Assembly: GCF_035083965.1 (NCBI RefSeq)
Contig: NC_089739.1
Coordinates: 6,498,001-6,562,000 of the forward strand
Length of the DNA stretch: 64,000 nucleotides
DNA from: Branchiostoma lanceolatum
Lineage: Eukaryota; Chordata; Leptocardii; Amphioxiformes; Branchiostomatidae
Direction: 5' to 3'
The notes under the pieces are model-generated. The model did no database searches. It saw only the letters and a list, made by a program, of their open reading frames with translations, and was not told where the DNA came from. Position 1 is the first letter of the stretch, and every line of letters begins with the position of its first letter. The translations under genes and the position numbers were made by a program. Below, piece by piece: positions 12,181-25,026 of this stretch.

Positions 12181-12919
12181 AATATGTCGGGTTAGCAACG
12201 AGACCACAAAGGTGTAAGAAACTTATTTGATAAGCTCAACAAGTTTTACGTTTAAACCCTTATCTTTTATATTGCTTAAAATTTACACTATATCTATATA
12301 TTCTAATAACTAAATTCGCTTTACAAAATGAAATTTATAGTCAGAAAATATGACTGTTTCTTTGTTTACCACATTTACCTTTGTACTACCTATGGGGTCG
12401 TGTTGCTCTACTTTATACCGCGCTAAGACATGCAGTAACGCTAACGCTGATTGGTCAATCAGTGATCGGGCGATGTCGCATGTTGAGACATTTGAAATAG
12501 TCTCTATCATCAGATTCCATGGGATGCGTGACAAATAGTAGAAATTGGCCCAATTGACTGAATGATATGGCAGAAGAGTTCGCCATGGTAAGTCTATGGC
12601 TGGCTAACTCCTCTTTCATCGATGTTATTCAGTCTATCCGTAGTTTGGCCAATTTATCCAACCCATATTTGTACAAATAAATATAAACATTGGCTCAGAG
12701 TAGCCTCCACCAGTCCTTCCTACGAGGGTACGGATAGTGCAATTAGACAAAATTAGGGTGAGTAATTGGCCAGGAGAGTCAGTCAGTGGGAAGGGTTACA
12801 TTTCCCCCTCGGAAGTACAAAGGCAAATGTTACCCTATGCATATCTGGTGGCCAACTCCCCTGGTATTTAAGATATTCTCCCTATAGCCAGCGTAGTGTA
12901 ACAGTCAGGATAGGTGACG

Positions 12920-14004
12920 TAACGTTGGGTAACATAAATTCGTGGGGTACTTAAATTCGGGATTTTTCGAAAACGGGGTATTTAGGGATATGTGCTAGAT
13001 GCAACATCAGTAATACCGCTAGAAATGCAAACTTGACAGACTAACGTATTCAGAACACTGTATGAAAAGCTTCGATAAGCATGCATTAGAAGGCGACGAG
13101 GACAAAAACTCTCCGTCCCTTATTGGAACAGTCTGAGGGCTTCGTGGGAGAATCACACTGCATCGTTGTCGGCTGGTTTATAAGACAAATGTCACACCCG
13201 CTTCCTGCTAAACACAATCATTTACAAGACAACTTATTTTCTTAAAATTGCTGACCTGCAATTGGACTCTAAGTGTGATCAATCATCAAAACCCCTCTTT
13301 GTTGCTACAACCTACGGCACGTGTATTTTCCCGCCGCCATATCATTACCCAGAATCCTGTTGTCAAGCAGACGACAAAGGTTCGTGAGGAATATTTTTTT
13401 GTCTAAATGTTGCGTGTGATAGTGGACTGAGGACGATATTTTCCTCAAAGTTTGCTCCTAACACAACAAGGAATACATGGACACAGTAGTATTATCAATG
13501 CTACGGCATCCGGCTAACTTTCCATGAATAATGTACACGTTGCCATGACGGTGGATGTCGACTTTGACGTTCTATAGCTGCCCACTCAACACACGGGTTG
13601 TTCCCGTAGGCCTGATGTGTGCGGTACGGCCGTTTTTTCGTGTATTTTTTTTACTTGGACACGTCTATATCCATAGCACTCTCCTCAAGCCAAGGATGGA
13701 ACGAATAGCTGCTGTATAAAATGTAATTAGCGGCAAGATATTCAAGACGAATCTTCTCTCCCGAATTAATGTTCACCCCTGTCCGACAGCACCGTCATTG
13801 TGCGTGCGGCGGACGGTAGTTTCAAGTAGAAATATTATGGTGTCAGCACGACTAGAGACAAAATCTACCATATATATGATTAGTGCGAAGATAGTACATG
13901 ACACTGACAGAATAATAGAAAAAAAAAGATAGTTTATTGTTCTGCTAGATTGATTTCAGTCAACCATTATCGGAAAAATCCCGAATTTATGTTACCCAAC
14001 GTTA
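12920..14004. mobile_element. Non-autonomous DNA element with ~30-bp terminal inverted repeats
   Basis: The left end has 'taacgttgggtaacataaat' and later 'cgggatttttcg'. The right end has the complement, 'aaaatcccgaatttatg' and then 'ttacccaacgtta'. No transposase reading frame is inside, so it would be a MITE-type copy of about 1.1 kb. A TA target duplication is possible but ambiguous because TA is part of the repeat. Confidence 0.55.
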
Positions 14005-15551
14005 CATATTGTATGACGTAGTTTGATTAAAATCTATCAAATAGTCTGGTCGTAGACACTATTGACTGGTGATAGAGTCCGAGTGTAATGAGTCTCGTCG
14101 CGCTGTCTAGTGAATAAAGAAGTATTTAAGAAGTAGGGACGTCTTGAATACAATTATCTAGATGTCTAAGAGTTCGGAGACCTAACACCTTTAAGCTTTA
14201 TGAAATATTTAGAGCTTTTGTAAATCTTATGCACATGAATTCATGCGCTTGTGTGGATGGTGTTCAGCACCAAGGACAAGAGTGTTTGTATGAGGATGGA
14301 GTTGCAGGACTTTCAGGCCGAGCCGTTAGAAAATACACACGATGTACACAGTCTAGGGGTATTAAAGACTTGTCTATGGTATTATCTGAACTGATTGCAA
14401 ATTTTGCAAAAAATCATTGCAGCAGCCACGTATCTTTTTGGAAATCATCAAGGATGTTATTATTTGTGATAAAAAGGAAAATTATTCCTGTTCAAAGTCT
14501 GCAACTGAAACCCCCCTGCATGCAGTTCAAAAGAAATTGCTAGAGGGCACAAACTTATAACACTTCTTCCTGATCACAAGAACGATCTATAAACCCCAAA
14601 ATTGTGACCACAGCATGTCTAAAACACGAGAAAAAAACAACAACAAGCAAACACTTAATGTTGCACTACCTAGAAAAGCCGCCAGGGGGCAAATATCGAA
14701 TTATTTCTGCAATAGGCCAAGACATATCCCCATACCAAATCTCATACCAATCCATACATAGCCTCTGCTGTTATGCAGCTAAACCACAAGCGCAGTTACA
14801 CCGCTCGCGCTACAAATGCTACTAAAAACATCACCCTCTCGGTAAAGATAAAGATATTCATATTTTAAACTTACATACTTCAAACCTGAAAAACGTGTAG
14901 ACTATCACTTTTTTAGATAGATTTCCTGTCCTTACGTGAACCCCATAAAACATATGCAGTTGGCCAGTCAGTTATGTTCGTCAACTTTTAGACCTTTTCG
15001 CTATCTCAAAGGGGCACAGTATATTTTCATTCCGTAAATGAGGCCATCTGGACTATGTTTCTGCACACATACGCTAGTAAAAGTCGAGTGATTTACCGAA
15101 GTGAGTCCGCCCTGAGGCACTTGGCTTATCTTTCAGTTTACTACACAGCGGTCATCTTTTCCCCGCTTCCGTTCCTTGATTCTTGACCTCGATTTGACCT
15201 CTGGTTGTTCGGGCTTAGAATAAATTCAACCGCGATGACTATCTCCACCTGTGCTATTATTAGCTCTATTGCTTCTTTGTAAAATATTAGCAATATGCTG
15301 TGATCTAAGTTATGCTTCAACCAATCGAAGAAGAGCTTGTAATGACGTTAGCCAATCAAAGTGCTTGTATCTTGCGACGTTTTGGTCATTCTGGATCAAA
15401 ACCTCCTATGTTCATAGTTTGTTTTTAGAACGTCGAGCACTTTCAGGTCAACGTTACTGTGATACTAGCCAAAGTTTTAGTCACTTATCTTGCGTTTTAG
15501 ACCGTCAAAGCAGAGCATACATCTTGAACATTTCTTTTCGTAACTGTCAAA
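14005..15551. other. Intergenic, no gene recognised
   Basis: Short reading frames at 14229-14543 and 15251-15655 have no recognisable domain. The last one overlaps the start of the angiopoietin-like gene in another frame and is a shadow. The 5' part of that gene, including its promoter, must lie here, but no TATA box or initiator was decisive. Confidence 0.4.
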
Positions 15552-16674
15552 ATGGACCTGAAAATGAAATTATTTGCGTTTTTATTGTTTTTTGTGACCA
15601 GATGTCGTTCCCAGAGTACGTTAAACGATGTCCCCCGCGGACACTACGGTTTTAACATGTTCGAACGCGCAGTGAGGGAAGGCCGGTGTACGTACACTTT
15701 CATAGTCCCTGAAGAAGACAGGATGTGCCCGTCGGACCCCGCCATAGACATGCGGATCAACTACCTGGAACTCGCGAGAGAACAGCAGCAGAAGAAGTCA
15801 AACGAAAACACCCGGAGGATAGACAGGATGGAAAAGATGGCCGAAGCGCAGAGGAAAATGCTGACGGAGCTACAGTGGCGCGTCGGTAACGCTTCGGCTT
15901 CCGAAGGGGGTCGAACTCAGGCCGACGAGGTGCCGAGGATTACCGAAGACCGTACGGCGACGAGTACATCCTCGGGATTCGTAGGTAACGATATTACTTT
16001 GATGACTTTGTTTTCGTTATTAATCGATTGCTAACCCGCCACACTAACCAAGGACTGAATAACACGTTCTACATGTATCTGTAACTAGATACTGGCATCC
16101 TAGGTCCTGTGTTAGAAAAATATGGCAAAAGTTGTATCATTTTGGGACAAGGCTTATTTCTACATAGCAGAAATGTATATACTAAAATATGAAGACAGAA
16201 ATCAAAATTAAGTTAGCGTTACAATAAAAATTAAATCATAGTGCTTTAAGGTCATTTAAACGTAACAAAGTAAATACATAATTAAAGTGCATTGACGTTA
16301 AAGTTGGACAATATATGTAAAGGGAATCTTGGTAGAGTTCCAAACTTGACATTCTTTGAAAGCTTACAGTGGTCAAATGGGAAGAAATTGCTGCAGGTGT
16401 CCTAAAGTGGTTACTTACATTTTTGATCAGTGCTGAAATCATGGCAGCTGCACGCGGTACCCCTGATAGAGTAATAAAGCTCTTTGCGTTCTGTTGGAAA
16501 TGACGAGCTTATAATATAAAAGGCCCGGTTACATTCGTTGTGTTTGTCTTACAAAACCCAGCTGTCTGTAACGAAAAAGTAGCCTTAGATCCTTTTTGCC
16601 GGTCATAGTGTTGCCGTTGCTGACAAAAGAATGATGAACGGATACGCACACACACGGATACGCACACCCAGCCG

Positions 16675-16770
<96 letters not shown>

Positions 16771-19602
16771 GACACAATTACACACACAGATACACAGACA
16801 CACGCACCGACACCGTCGCGCGCGCTGGATGTCTCTAATTGTTATTTACATTTCTGGTTGGAACAGATACGATATGAAGTGGTGCCAGACCCGGCCAGCT
16901 GCATGTAGTACTGATACACTTCCTCCGTGTGTGGGCCCTCACTTGACTCTGAGATAACAATAACATGCCACGTGCTCAAGAATAGCTTGAGATATCTAAG
17001 AGTGGCGACCCGGTTTCTTAAAAAAACTTTCCATTGGTACAATTTTCCTTGGATGACAATGGCTACACTTAAGTGAAGAAAAAGACTCTCATAGTTTACA
17101 AAAACTACAAAGAGCTCTGTTGTTTGGGACCGTGAGGACAGGAAAAAGAAAACTCTAATTCTAAGTTTTGTAACGCTAAAATAAAGTTTCTGAGTAGGAG
17201 TCTTTATGTAATTACCTGTTATAAATGCATGCCACATAGTGCTACTATCATACATGTTAGGCAGTATCAAACAAAAGATTCAGGAATGTCGTCTTAAGCC
17301 TTAGGGTTAAGGAAATCCCTACATGCCATTCTGCACAAGAAGCTTTTGTTGCTAGTACTGCCTGGAGTTAGATATGATCTGACAAAAAACAGATCCATGT
17401 CCAAAGGACACTTGAATAAATTTAATGGATGGCATCCTATGGAGACAACACAAAGGTGGTTTGTTACCACCATGAAGATGCAGGTATTGTTTTCTTTCTC
17501 TTTGTTTATTGGATATTTTTTTAGCTGAGCTCATCAGAGCTGTGCCACTGCATTCCGCCAGGTGGCGTTGCAGCAAGAATGCGGTCCCAAACGTGACTGA
17601 GTTTGTATCCCTCTCGTCTCTATTCATGACTGGTGTGGAATTTCTGATTCCATTTCGTGGAGGTTACACATGAATTGAACTCTTTGAAGTCCTCCACTTG
17701 TATTGATTAAACAAGAGGAAACACTCACATCTTATGTCCTTTGAAGTCTAATCGGGAATGCTCTAAATGTTAAGCACGTCATTCCATAAAACGGGACTGT
17801 AGCCGGCCAGCTGGCTGATAAGTCGAGTGGCACGCGGCACGCTGTGATCGTAAAATGTTAGGTCAAGAGTTACACTCACACATGGATAGTGTCACAAAAC
17901 CGACAATGTTTGGTTCTTGAAAGAAACCCAAGCAATATTAGGGCCTGAAAATCGGATTTTGAAAGTCAAATTATTTTGTCATTTCTATACATGATAAGTT
18001 CAAACAACACTATCACAATGTATAGCGACGTCCATGATGCAAATATACGGCACAATGTGTTTTTTTTGTATCGAAAAACATGAACTGTTAATCAAATCGT
18101 TATCCCTTCTTTGCTCCCTAAGGTTGTGCCGGTATGTACCGGCAGGGCGCCACTGTAAGCGGTCGGTACACGGTACAGGTGGATACTACGTCATTTCCGG
18201 TGTACTGTGACATGGTCGACAGCGGCGGAGGTGCGTTGGGAATATTTTCAATTATTGAAGAATAAAATTGTGAATTTCTTTAGTTTCATTCATAGTTGTG
18301 GCCCTAGATGGATTTTTCGTATATTTTACTCTCGCTTTGGGTCCTATACACGATTTTGTTACCTCCTGAATTGGCTGAAATAACAAAAATTACTTTTTTG
18401 GTTCGTTAGGGCCCGTCCACACTTGTGCGTATATTCAGGTCCGTATGAGTTGCGTGTTGACAATTGTTGGCTAAGTTAAAGTTTGCAGGAAAGATGTTGT
18501 TTTTAACTTTGACCCACCGTTGTGAGGCCTGGTTATCGAACCGAAAAACAATTTTTCGGCCGCAAACTTTACCTAGGGTAAAAGAATGTCAATACGCAAC
18601 TCATACGGACCTAAATATACGCACAGGTGTGAACGAGCCCTTGATATTCCCTGATATCGCTCATAGGTTGGACTGTCATCCAACGTCGTCTGAACGGCTC
18701 TGTCGACTTTTTCCGGAACTGGGGCGACTACCGACAGGGCTTCGGCAACGTTCGGGGCGAGTTCTGGTTGGGCAACGACAAGATCCGACTGCTGACGTCA
18801 CAGCAGCCTCATGAGCTGCAGGTGACCCTCACGGACTGGGACGATAGGCGTGCACATGCGCAGTACGCCTACTTTTATCTGGAACCGGAAAGCGACAAGT
18901 ATCGCCTGAGGCTCGGGTGGTATACTGGCAATGCAGGTAACAATTTCATGAGTGAGATGTTTCAAGTTAAGTGCCTTAAGGGCTTCTGCGGAGACACGAT
19001 AATTCCTTTGCACTTTTAAATTGTAGCCTTTATAACAGTTGGCATATGTATGTAAGCCAACGTTAAAGATACGTTTTCATGCTCAGCCCCCTAGCGCATG
19101 CTTGTAGATCGGCAGTTGTTTTTTTATCTTTCTTTGTGAACATGTGAACATCAATATTTTCTTAGTTCGGTAGGTGAGCATTCCATCTCATTTTGCGGTA
19201 GTGACCCAATTCTAATAACAAACGATAATCATTAAATTTTGTCCCCCTAGTTGTTGACTGCGGATCTGCAGTTGTTTGTTTCTTTGCAATTTTCCTTGGG
19301 AATATATGTCTTAAATCTCTTACATCTGATGTTCAGGAGACGCGCTAAGCTACCACAACGGCCGGTCCTTCAGCACGACCGACCAGGACAACGACTCGGA
19401 CCCCAGCGCATGCGCAGACCGGTTCCGCGGCGGCTGGTGGTACGGCGGTTGTCACCATAGCAACCTGAATGGACTGTACCACCCTCGTGGGGAGCACATC
19501 GGCAGGGGGGACGGGATTGAGTGGATACAGTGGAAGGGCATGTTCTACTCTGTCAAGAGCGCCGAGATGAAAATACGACCTGCCAACTTTGGCCACTGCT
19601 AG
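15552..19602 (+). CDS. Angiopoietin-like secreted protein with fibrinogen-related domain
   Basis: Exons 15552..15984, 18123..18230, 18667..18936 and 19337..19602 give 358 residues; every junction is GT-AG in phase 1. Residues 1-20 form a signal peptide (KLFAFLLFFVT). Next comes RCTYTFIVPEEDRMCP, like the N-terminal motif of angiopoietins and ANGPTLs. A charged coiled coil follows (about 68-115), with one N-glycosylation sequon at NAS. The fibrinogen-related domain runs from about 146 to the end: GCAGMYRQG start, GGWTVIQRR-like entry (here GWTVIQRRLNGSVDFFRNW), GEFWLGNDK, and a calcium-site region TDQDNDSDPSACA. The FReD of this family mediates receptor or acetyl-group binding. The orthology class (angiopoietin, ANGPTL or a lancelet-specific FReD protein) needs a tree. 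Confidence 0.9.
16676..16768. repeat. (CA)n microsatellite
   Basis: About 90 bp of nearly pure CA dinucleotide lie in intron 1 of the angiopoietin-like gene. The long Cys-Val or His-Thr reading frames over it are artefacts. Confidence 0.97.
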
Positions 19603-22019
19603 CTAGGAAGAGCACAAATATAAAATGCCATTTTAATGTATATTGAGCCAGCTTACTAACTCACGGAAAAATATATTTTGTTGACAGAAAGCCTAAAATA
19701 TGCCATAGTGAAATATATTTGCCTTTTACCACTTGTGTGTGGGTTTTGTATTTCAAACCAATGTCATCATTTCAAACTGACAATGTAGTCTACCTTCAAG
19801 TTAATGAAGGAAAATTGTTTCCTGTAATTACAAACGTTAATATGTACATGACTTTGTAGAATATATGATGTTCAATGGTACTCGTAAGTTTGTATGCTCT
19901 TTTCGTTATGTACTGAAACAGGGTGCAACGACCTGATCATCAGTGAGTGACAACGGCCGGGATCTGAACCCATAACCCTCTGGTTCAGAAACAGGGTCGC
20001 TATTAAGACTAAGCATAAGCCCTACTGGACCAGGCATAAGCCAACTCTGTTTACATGATTCCGAGCTTTGTATATTTTCAGTAGCAGGTCGTTACTGTGT
20101 ACAATTTCTTCATATACCATTACTTGGACTGATTTGGGTTAACAACTTTGATATCATAAATTCGCACCGAGGCTTTTACGCTTTGTTTATTTTCCATGAT
20201 CTAAAAGAAGATATTTTAAGAGTTCAGCGATCCAACGTTTGGACCTCTCAGTTCTTTTAAAGGTTCTTCTGGTAACATCTACCAGGTAGGTGCCAACCTG
20301 AGGTTAAAAGGTCTGGTCAATCTACGTTGTGAAGAGGGCTTTAACAAAAATGGAGACTGTGGTTCAGTTTTGACCCGCCAGTGGTTCAGTTTTGACCCGC
20401 TAGTGGCTTAGTTATGGGATGGAAAATACTAGTAAGGGATGGCGGAGTTTTATCCCTTTCTCAGTCACCATAAGCAGGTAACTCGTTATGGTGAAAAAAT
20501 TAAACCACCGCTATAACCACTATTTTGATTATCCCGTTTTAATGGTACAATATCTTTCAGATCTATATAAAATGTATGAATAATCAGGTCTATATAAATC
20601 GATAGTCAGCTTTCTTTGCAATAGAAAGGAAATACACAGAATTGGATTGAAGGGTCTGATTTATTTCAATGTGCATTCACTTGTAGACCCGGATTTTACA
20701 CAAAGCTTAACACGTAGCCAGATGCAAATACATAACAATAACTCACGTGTCATCTGACAGTTAATGATATACTCCTATAATATACCTCTGCTGCCTCACT
20801 TAACAATGGTAGGAACACGTAGTTCTTCGCAAGTCTTTTCTTGTAATTTTTGTGTACATGGAAAGCAACTATTTCAAGAGACACCATTTTGATTGGCTAG
20901 AAAATTAATGCAATTACCTCAAAATCCAAGCGGTCTGCCTGCGGACCGCACTATGTCATCAAATGTGTATACTAAAACGAACTTTATAACGGCCATAAAC
21001 GCAGAGTTACAGCTCTGTAACCTGCTAAACATGCCAGGGTGCCAGGACAGACTGTATTCCAGGGGGTACACAGTATTTTCCAAGCAGAGGTTTCCGTCGA
21101 GTGGAGTAGGAGTGTCCGGGATTTTTTACCTCGCTCTCCTCTGAGAATAGGTACACAGGCTAGCGCCTCAGCTTTAGGACAAACTTGGAATTTCTTTGGG
21201 AGCATGTTAACGTTGGCCCTAGAGGTGAGAAGCTGGCCTGTGTACTCCTTGGAAACAGTTCGGTATCCAGGCTAAGTGGTTCTCAACGAAGTCGTAACAT
21301 TTGTGGGGCTATAAGAGATCAAAGCACTTCTGCAAAACGTTTAAGACGCTTGCGAAATGTTAGCAATACACAAAATCTGTAGATAAAACGTTTAAATCAC
21401 CGTAAGACCAATCTTCAGTCAAAATAGGCCTTTGAAACTAAACAAATAGCGTCCATGAAATCATTAGTTTGTAAACATGGGTAAATGTTTTTTGCTTAAA
21501 GCACTCAGCAAATCGCTCTGACCTCTAAAACAAGCGACTCCAGTCATCGTGCGATCCCCAAGGTGACCTTGTCCATTTTTATTTTCGTACAATTAAGATT
21601 GAATTAACGCCGAGGACGTTGCATGCGTCAGATCCCTGTCATTCTCAAAAGTGATACTTAATCTTTTTTTTTGTTACCTCCGTGAAAGCGGAGGTATTGT
21701 TTTGGGTCTGTTTGTTTGTCTTGGTGTTCGTAGTCATTTGAATATTGTAGAGTGAGAACGTGAGGCGGAAGATGGTGTAACCGGAGACTGTCAGGGTGGG
21801 AAGGTTGACTTGTTTTTATAGCTGTTGTATTGTTAAGCAAAACGAGGATTCAAAACGTTTTAGTATCATGATTAGTTTTGATACTATAATTGTTAATTTG
21901 GAAACAACACGGTTTATAGTTATCTTAAGTTCAAAGAATTCAGAAGGTTGTCTCAAGAAATCTTTAAAAATCTCCCCTATTCAGGAGTTTTTAACTTGAG
22001 TTGGCGCATGGATAAGGGT
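19603..22019. other. Intergenic between convergent genes; repeats only
   Basis: The stretch holds a tRNA-like remnant near 19930-20040, a short duplication of 'gtggttcagttttgacccgc' near 20362-20408, and a fragment with 'ccaagcagaggtttcc' near 21081 shared with 32265. A 'cctccgtgaaagcggaggta' repeat lies near 21677. The lower part probably contains the 3' UTR of the minus-strand CUB/LDLa receptor. No coding region was recognised. Confidence 0.45.
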
Positions 22020-24854
22020 TTACTTTGGGTCGTACGACGTCTGTGACGTGTTGAGGCAGGCGGTGATGCGGCCCTTGATGGTGCCGCTGAAGTAGACCAT
22101 GAGTCCGCCCAGGATGAAGAGCAGAGCCGCTCCCGCCAGGCAGATCCCCACGATCCCGGCAACCCCCAGCCCGGCCCCGCTGGCCCGCTCTGGAAACAAG
22201 TCAGAAACATTTCAGATTCTTCAAACGATGAAAAATAGTCTCAAACTATGCATAGGAAGATAATTTGAATGGGAACACCTAAAAGTTAGTGCCGTCAAAC
22301 CTGACCATCTGTACGTAAGGAATACCTGGCCAATGTGACCACTTTTTGTTAGTTAGATAATTTCCATTGACATAAACATTAAGAATCCTGTCTATAGTAA
22401 CCATAGTGCACATAGACCAAATTTGGTCTATGTCATAGGACTTAGTGCCTGAAATAAAAACATAGCCTTCTCTGAGAAGGTAACAAATGAAAAGATAATC
22501 GGCAGATGTATGGACTATCTGTTCAGAATCTTTAAAGACCTCTAGTTCGCATCTTCAATATAGCAGCCAGACGTACGTATTCTAATGCAGACCTTACCAC
22601 TGCAAAAAGAGGTTTGTAGCATCAGATTACGGGTCTCCAGAAACCATCACGTCACGACTGTGTGACCTTACCTGCGCATCCAGCCCCTGTCGTCTCATCG
22701 CTGGCATCCCCGCAGTTGTCCTTGCCGTCGCAGGTGACGTCAGAAAGGACACAGCGGCGGTTGGTCTGGCACAGGAACTCGTAGTTGTAGCAGGACCCGC
22801 TGCCTAGAGGGAGCAAAACGTACGATCTCTTTATGTTTTTGTATTTTTAAATTCACAGTAGAATCATTGAAGTTGAGTTGAAGTTGAGTAGATTTTTTTG
22901 TAGTGACCTGGAAATATTCCAAGATTGTGCCTTTTTTTAGCAACTCGGTGGTACTAAAGCGCCGAGCTCCGAGTAGGTAGTCCCTGACGGCCAATTACAG
23001 CGGCCATTTTGAAATTCCCGGGACCGTGCACCAAAACGAGGTTGTAGTTGATGCCCCCACTTATAAGCCTGTATAACAGTATAGGTATGCCACCTTCGTA
23101 TCAGAATCGAAATATGGCGGTACCCATCGAGCAGATAGGTTTTGCTAGAGAGATGCTTTAATGATGAAATAAAACTTACTTGGCCGGAAGAGAGTGTACA
23201 TGATCCGGAAACTGCCCCTCCGCCCAAACGCTGACGATATGTGGAGAGTAACGACACTTCCGGTGGAGGAGAAATCCCTCTCGTCGATGCCGCAGACCGT
23301 TCTGGCAGCGGACGTCACGTTGCCATGGTGACCATTGAAGATGTGGAGCTGGTCTGCACAGTTGAAGGGGAAGTTCCGCTGGATGTCCAGGAATTCAAAA
23401 TGAAGGTTGACGTGGTACCCCGCAGGCGCGTCCAGGGTCACGTGACAGTCCGTCCGCCTATCAGAGACCGTCGACGAACGGTTGATGTGAACTTTGTCCG
23501 GGGAACTTTCCCCCCTGTAGATGTAACCGGAGTGGCCGATGGGAAGGGTCTGGCCGCAAGTGCTCTTCATCGTCACTGGAAAAGGAAATGATAGACAAAT
23601 TACATCCCTTTGTACCTCTGAAAGAAATGATGATAATAGAGGCGTCGTGTTGACGTAACGGTTAGGGTGTTTGGTCCAGAACCCAGAGGTGCTGGGTTTG
23701 AGTCCCCTGACATACCACCGATGCTATGCCCTTAGAAACATAAGGCACTTAACATGACTCTCCTCACTCCATCAATGTGTAAACTTGGCACCTGACTTCG
23801 GTTGGGGAGGTAAAAGCTGGTGGGAGGAGGCAGTTGGGCTCCACCTTCCAATACCGTACCCTGGACACAGTGGATAACAACCCACTGTCCTTTCGGCCTC
23901 ATAAAGGCAATGGGGCTACCTTTACCTTTTTTATATATCCAAAGAAACTCTTAATCTAGCGAAGGATATAACTGAAAGTTGCTCATGTCGCTTACCGTTC
24001 ATTGGCGCGAGCTTAGGGTCCACGCATGCGGCCTGCGACTCCTCCGAGTTGTCCCCGCAGTTGTCGGTCCCGTCGCACAGCAGCGACTCGTGGATACAGC
24101 GCTGATTGGTGCATTTGAAATGGTCACGTGGGCACAGTTCTGTACAATGGAAGACACATCACAGGTATGGCATCGACTCGATGTCAATTTCAATCGAAAC
24201 GTTCAAAGTTTATTTCTTTGTTTGTTTATTACAACATGGTGAATTATTTACAAACAAGCTACAGCAATGGCTGTCAACTTTCGAAAAAGAATTGACTCAA
24301 AGTCATTATCGCTATTTAGGAATAACATATTTTTTGTAAAAGACATTATGTTTCAGGCCAAGAAGCTTTACATTGCATGTGTAACAAGGAATACTATCAC
24401 CCAATTGCAACGAATTCGTTCACATTAGTCGTCTTTGAATTCCACTGTTTCCTTCTCTATCTACATGATACGAGATGTCTTAGCCTGGAGCCCTGAGCCT
24501 TGTTACTATGTTAGCTTTGGTCTGCTCCACACGGTCGCTACTCCGCGTCCGCCAACGGGGTAGCGACTGTTGGGAGCGGATCAAATTTAAGCTATCATAG
24601 CAAGGCTGGACTCTAGGCTTAAGATGTCTTACCGTTTTCTCCGACCAGTCTGAAGACATTGTAGAGGATCCTGAAGTCCCCCCGGACCATATTGTCGGAC
24701 CGCAGGTGGAGGACAACCTTCTCCGAGCGGGACGTGAAGACGGGCACCGCGACGTTCGTGCCGCAAACCGTCCGCGTCGCGTTTTCTGCGGGCGTCCCTT
24801 CACCGTCGTACACCTAGATATAAATTTGTTACGATGTTCAAGCTTTAGAGAGAG

Positions 24855-24889
<35 letters not shown>

Positions 24890-24929
24890 GAGAGAGTGAG
24901 AGAGAGGGAGAGAGAGGGAGAGAGAAAGA

Positions 24930-25026
<97 letters not shown>

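Noticed and set aside
16509-16957. Cys-Val and His-Thr rich frames
   Set aside because: Pure translation of the (CA)n microsatellite.
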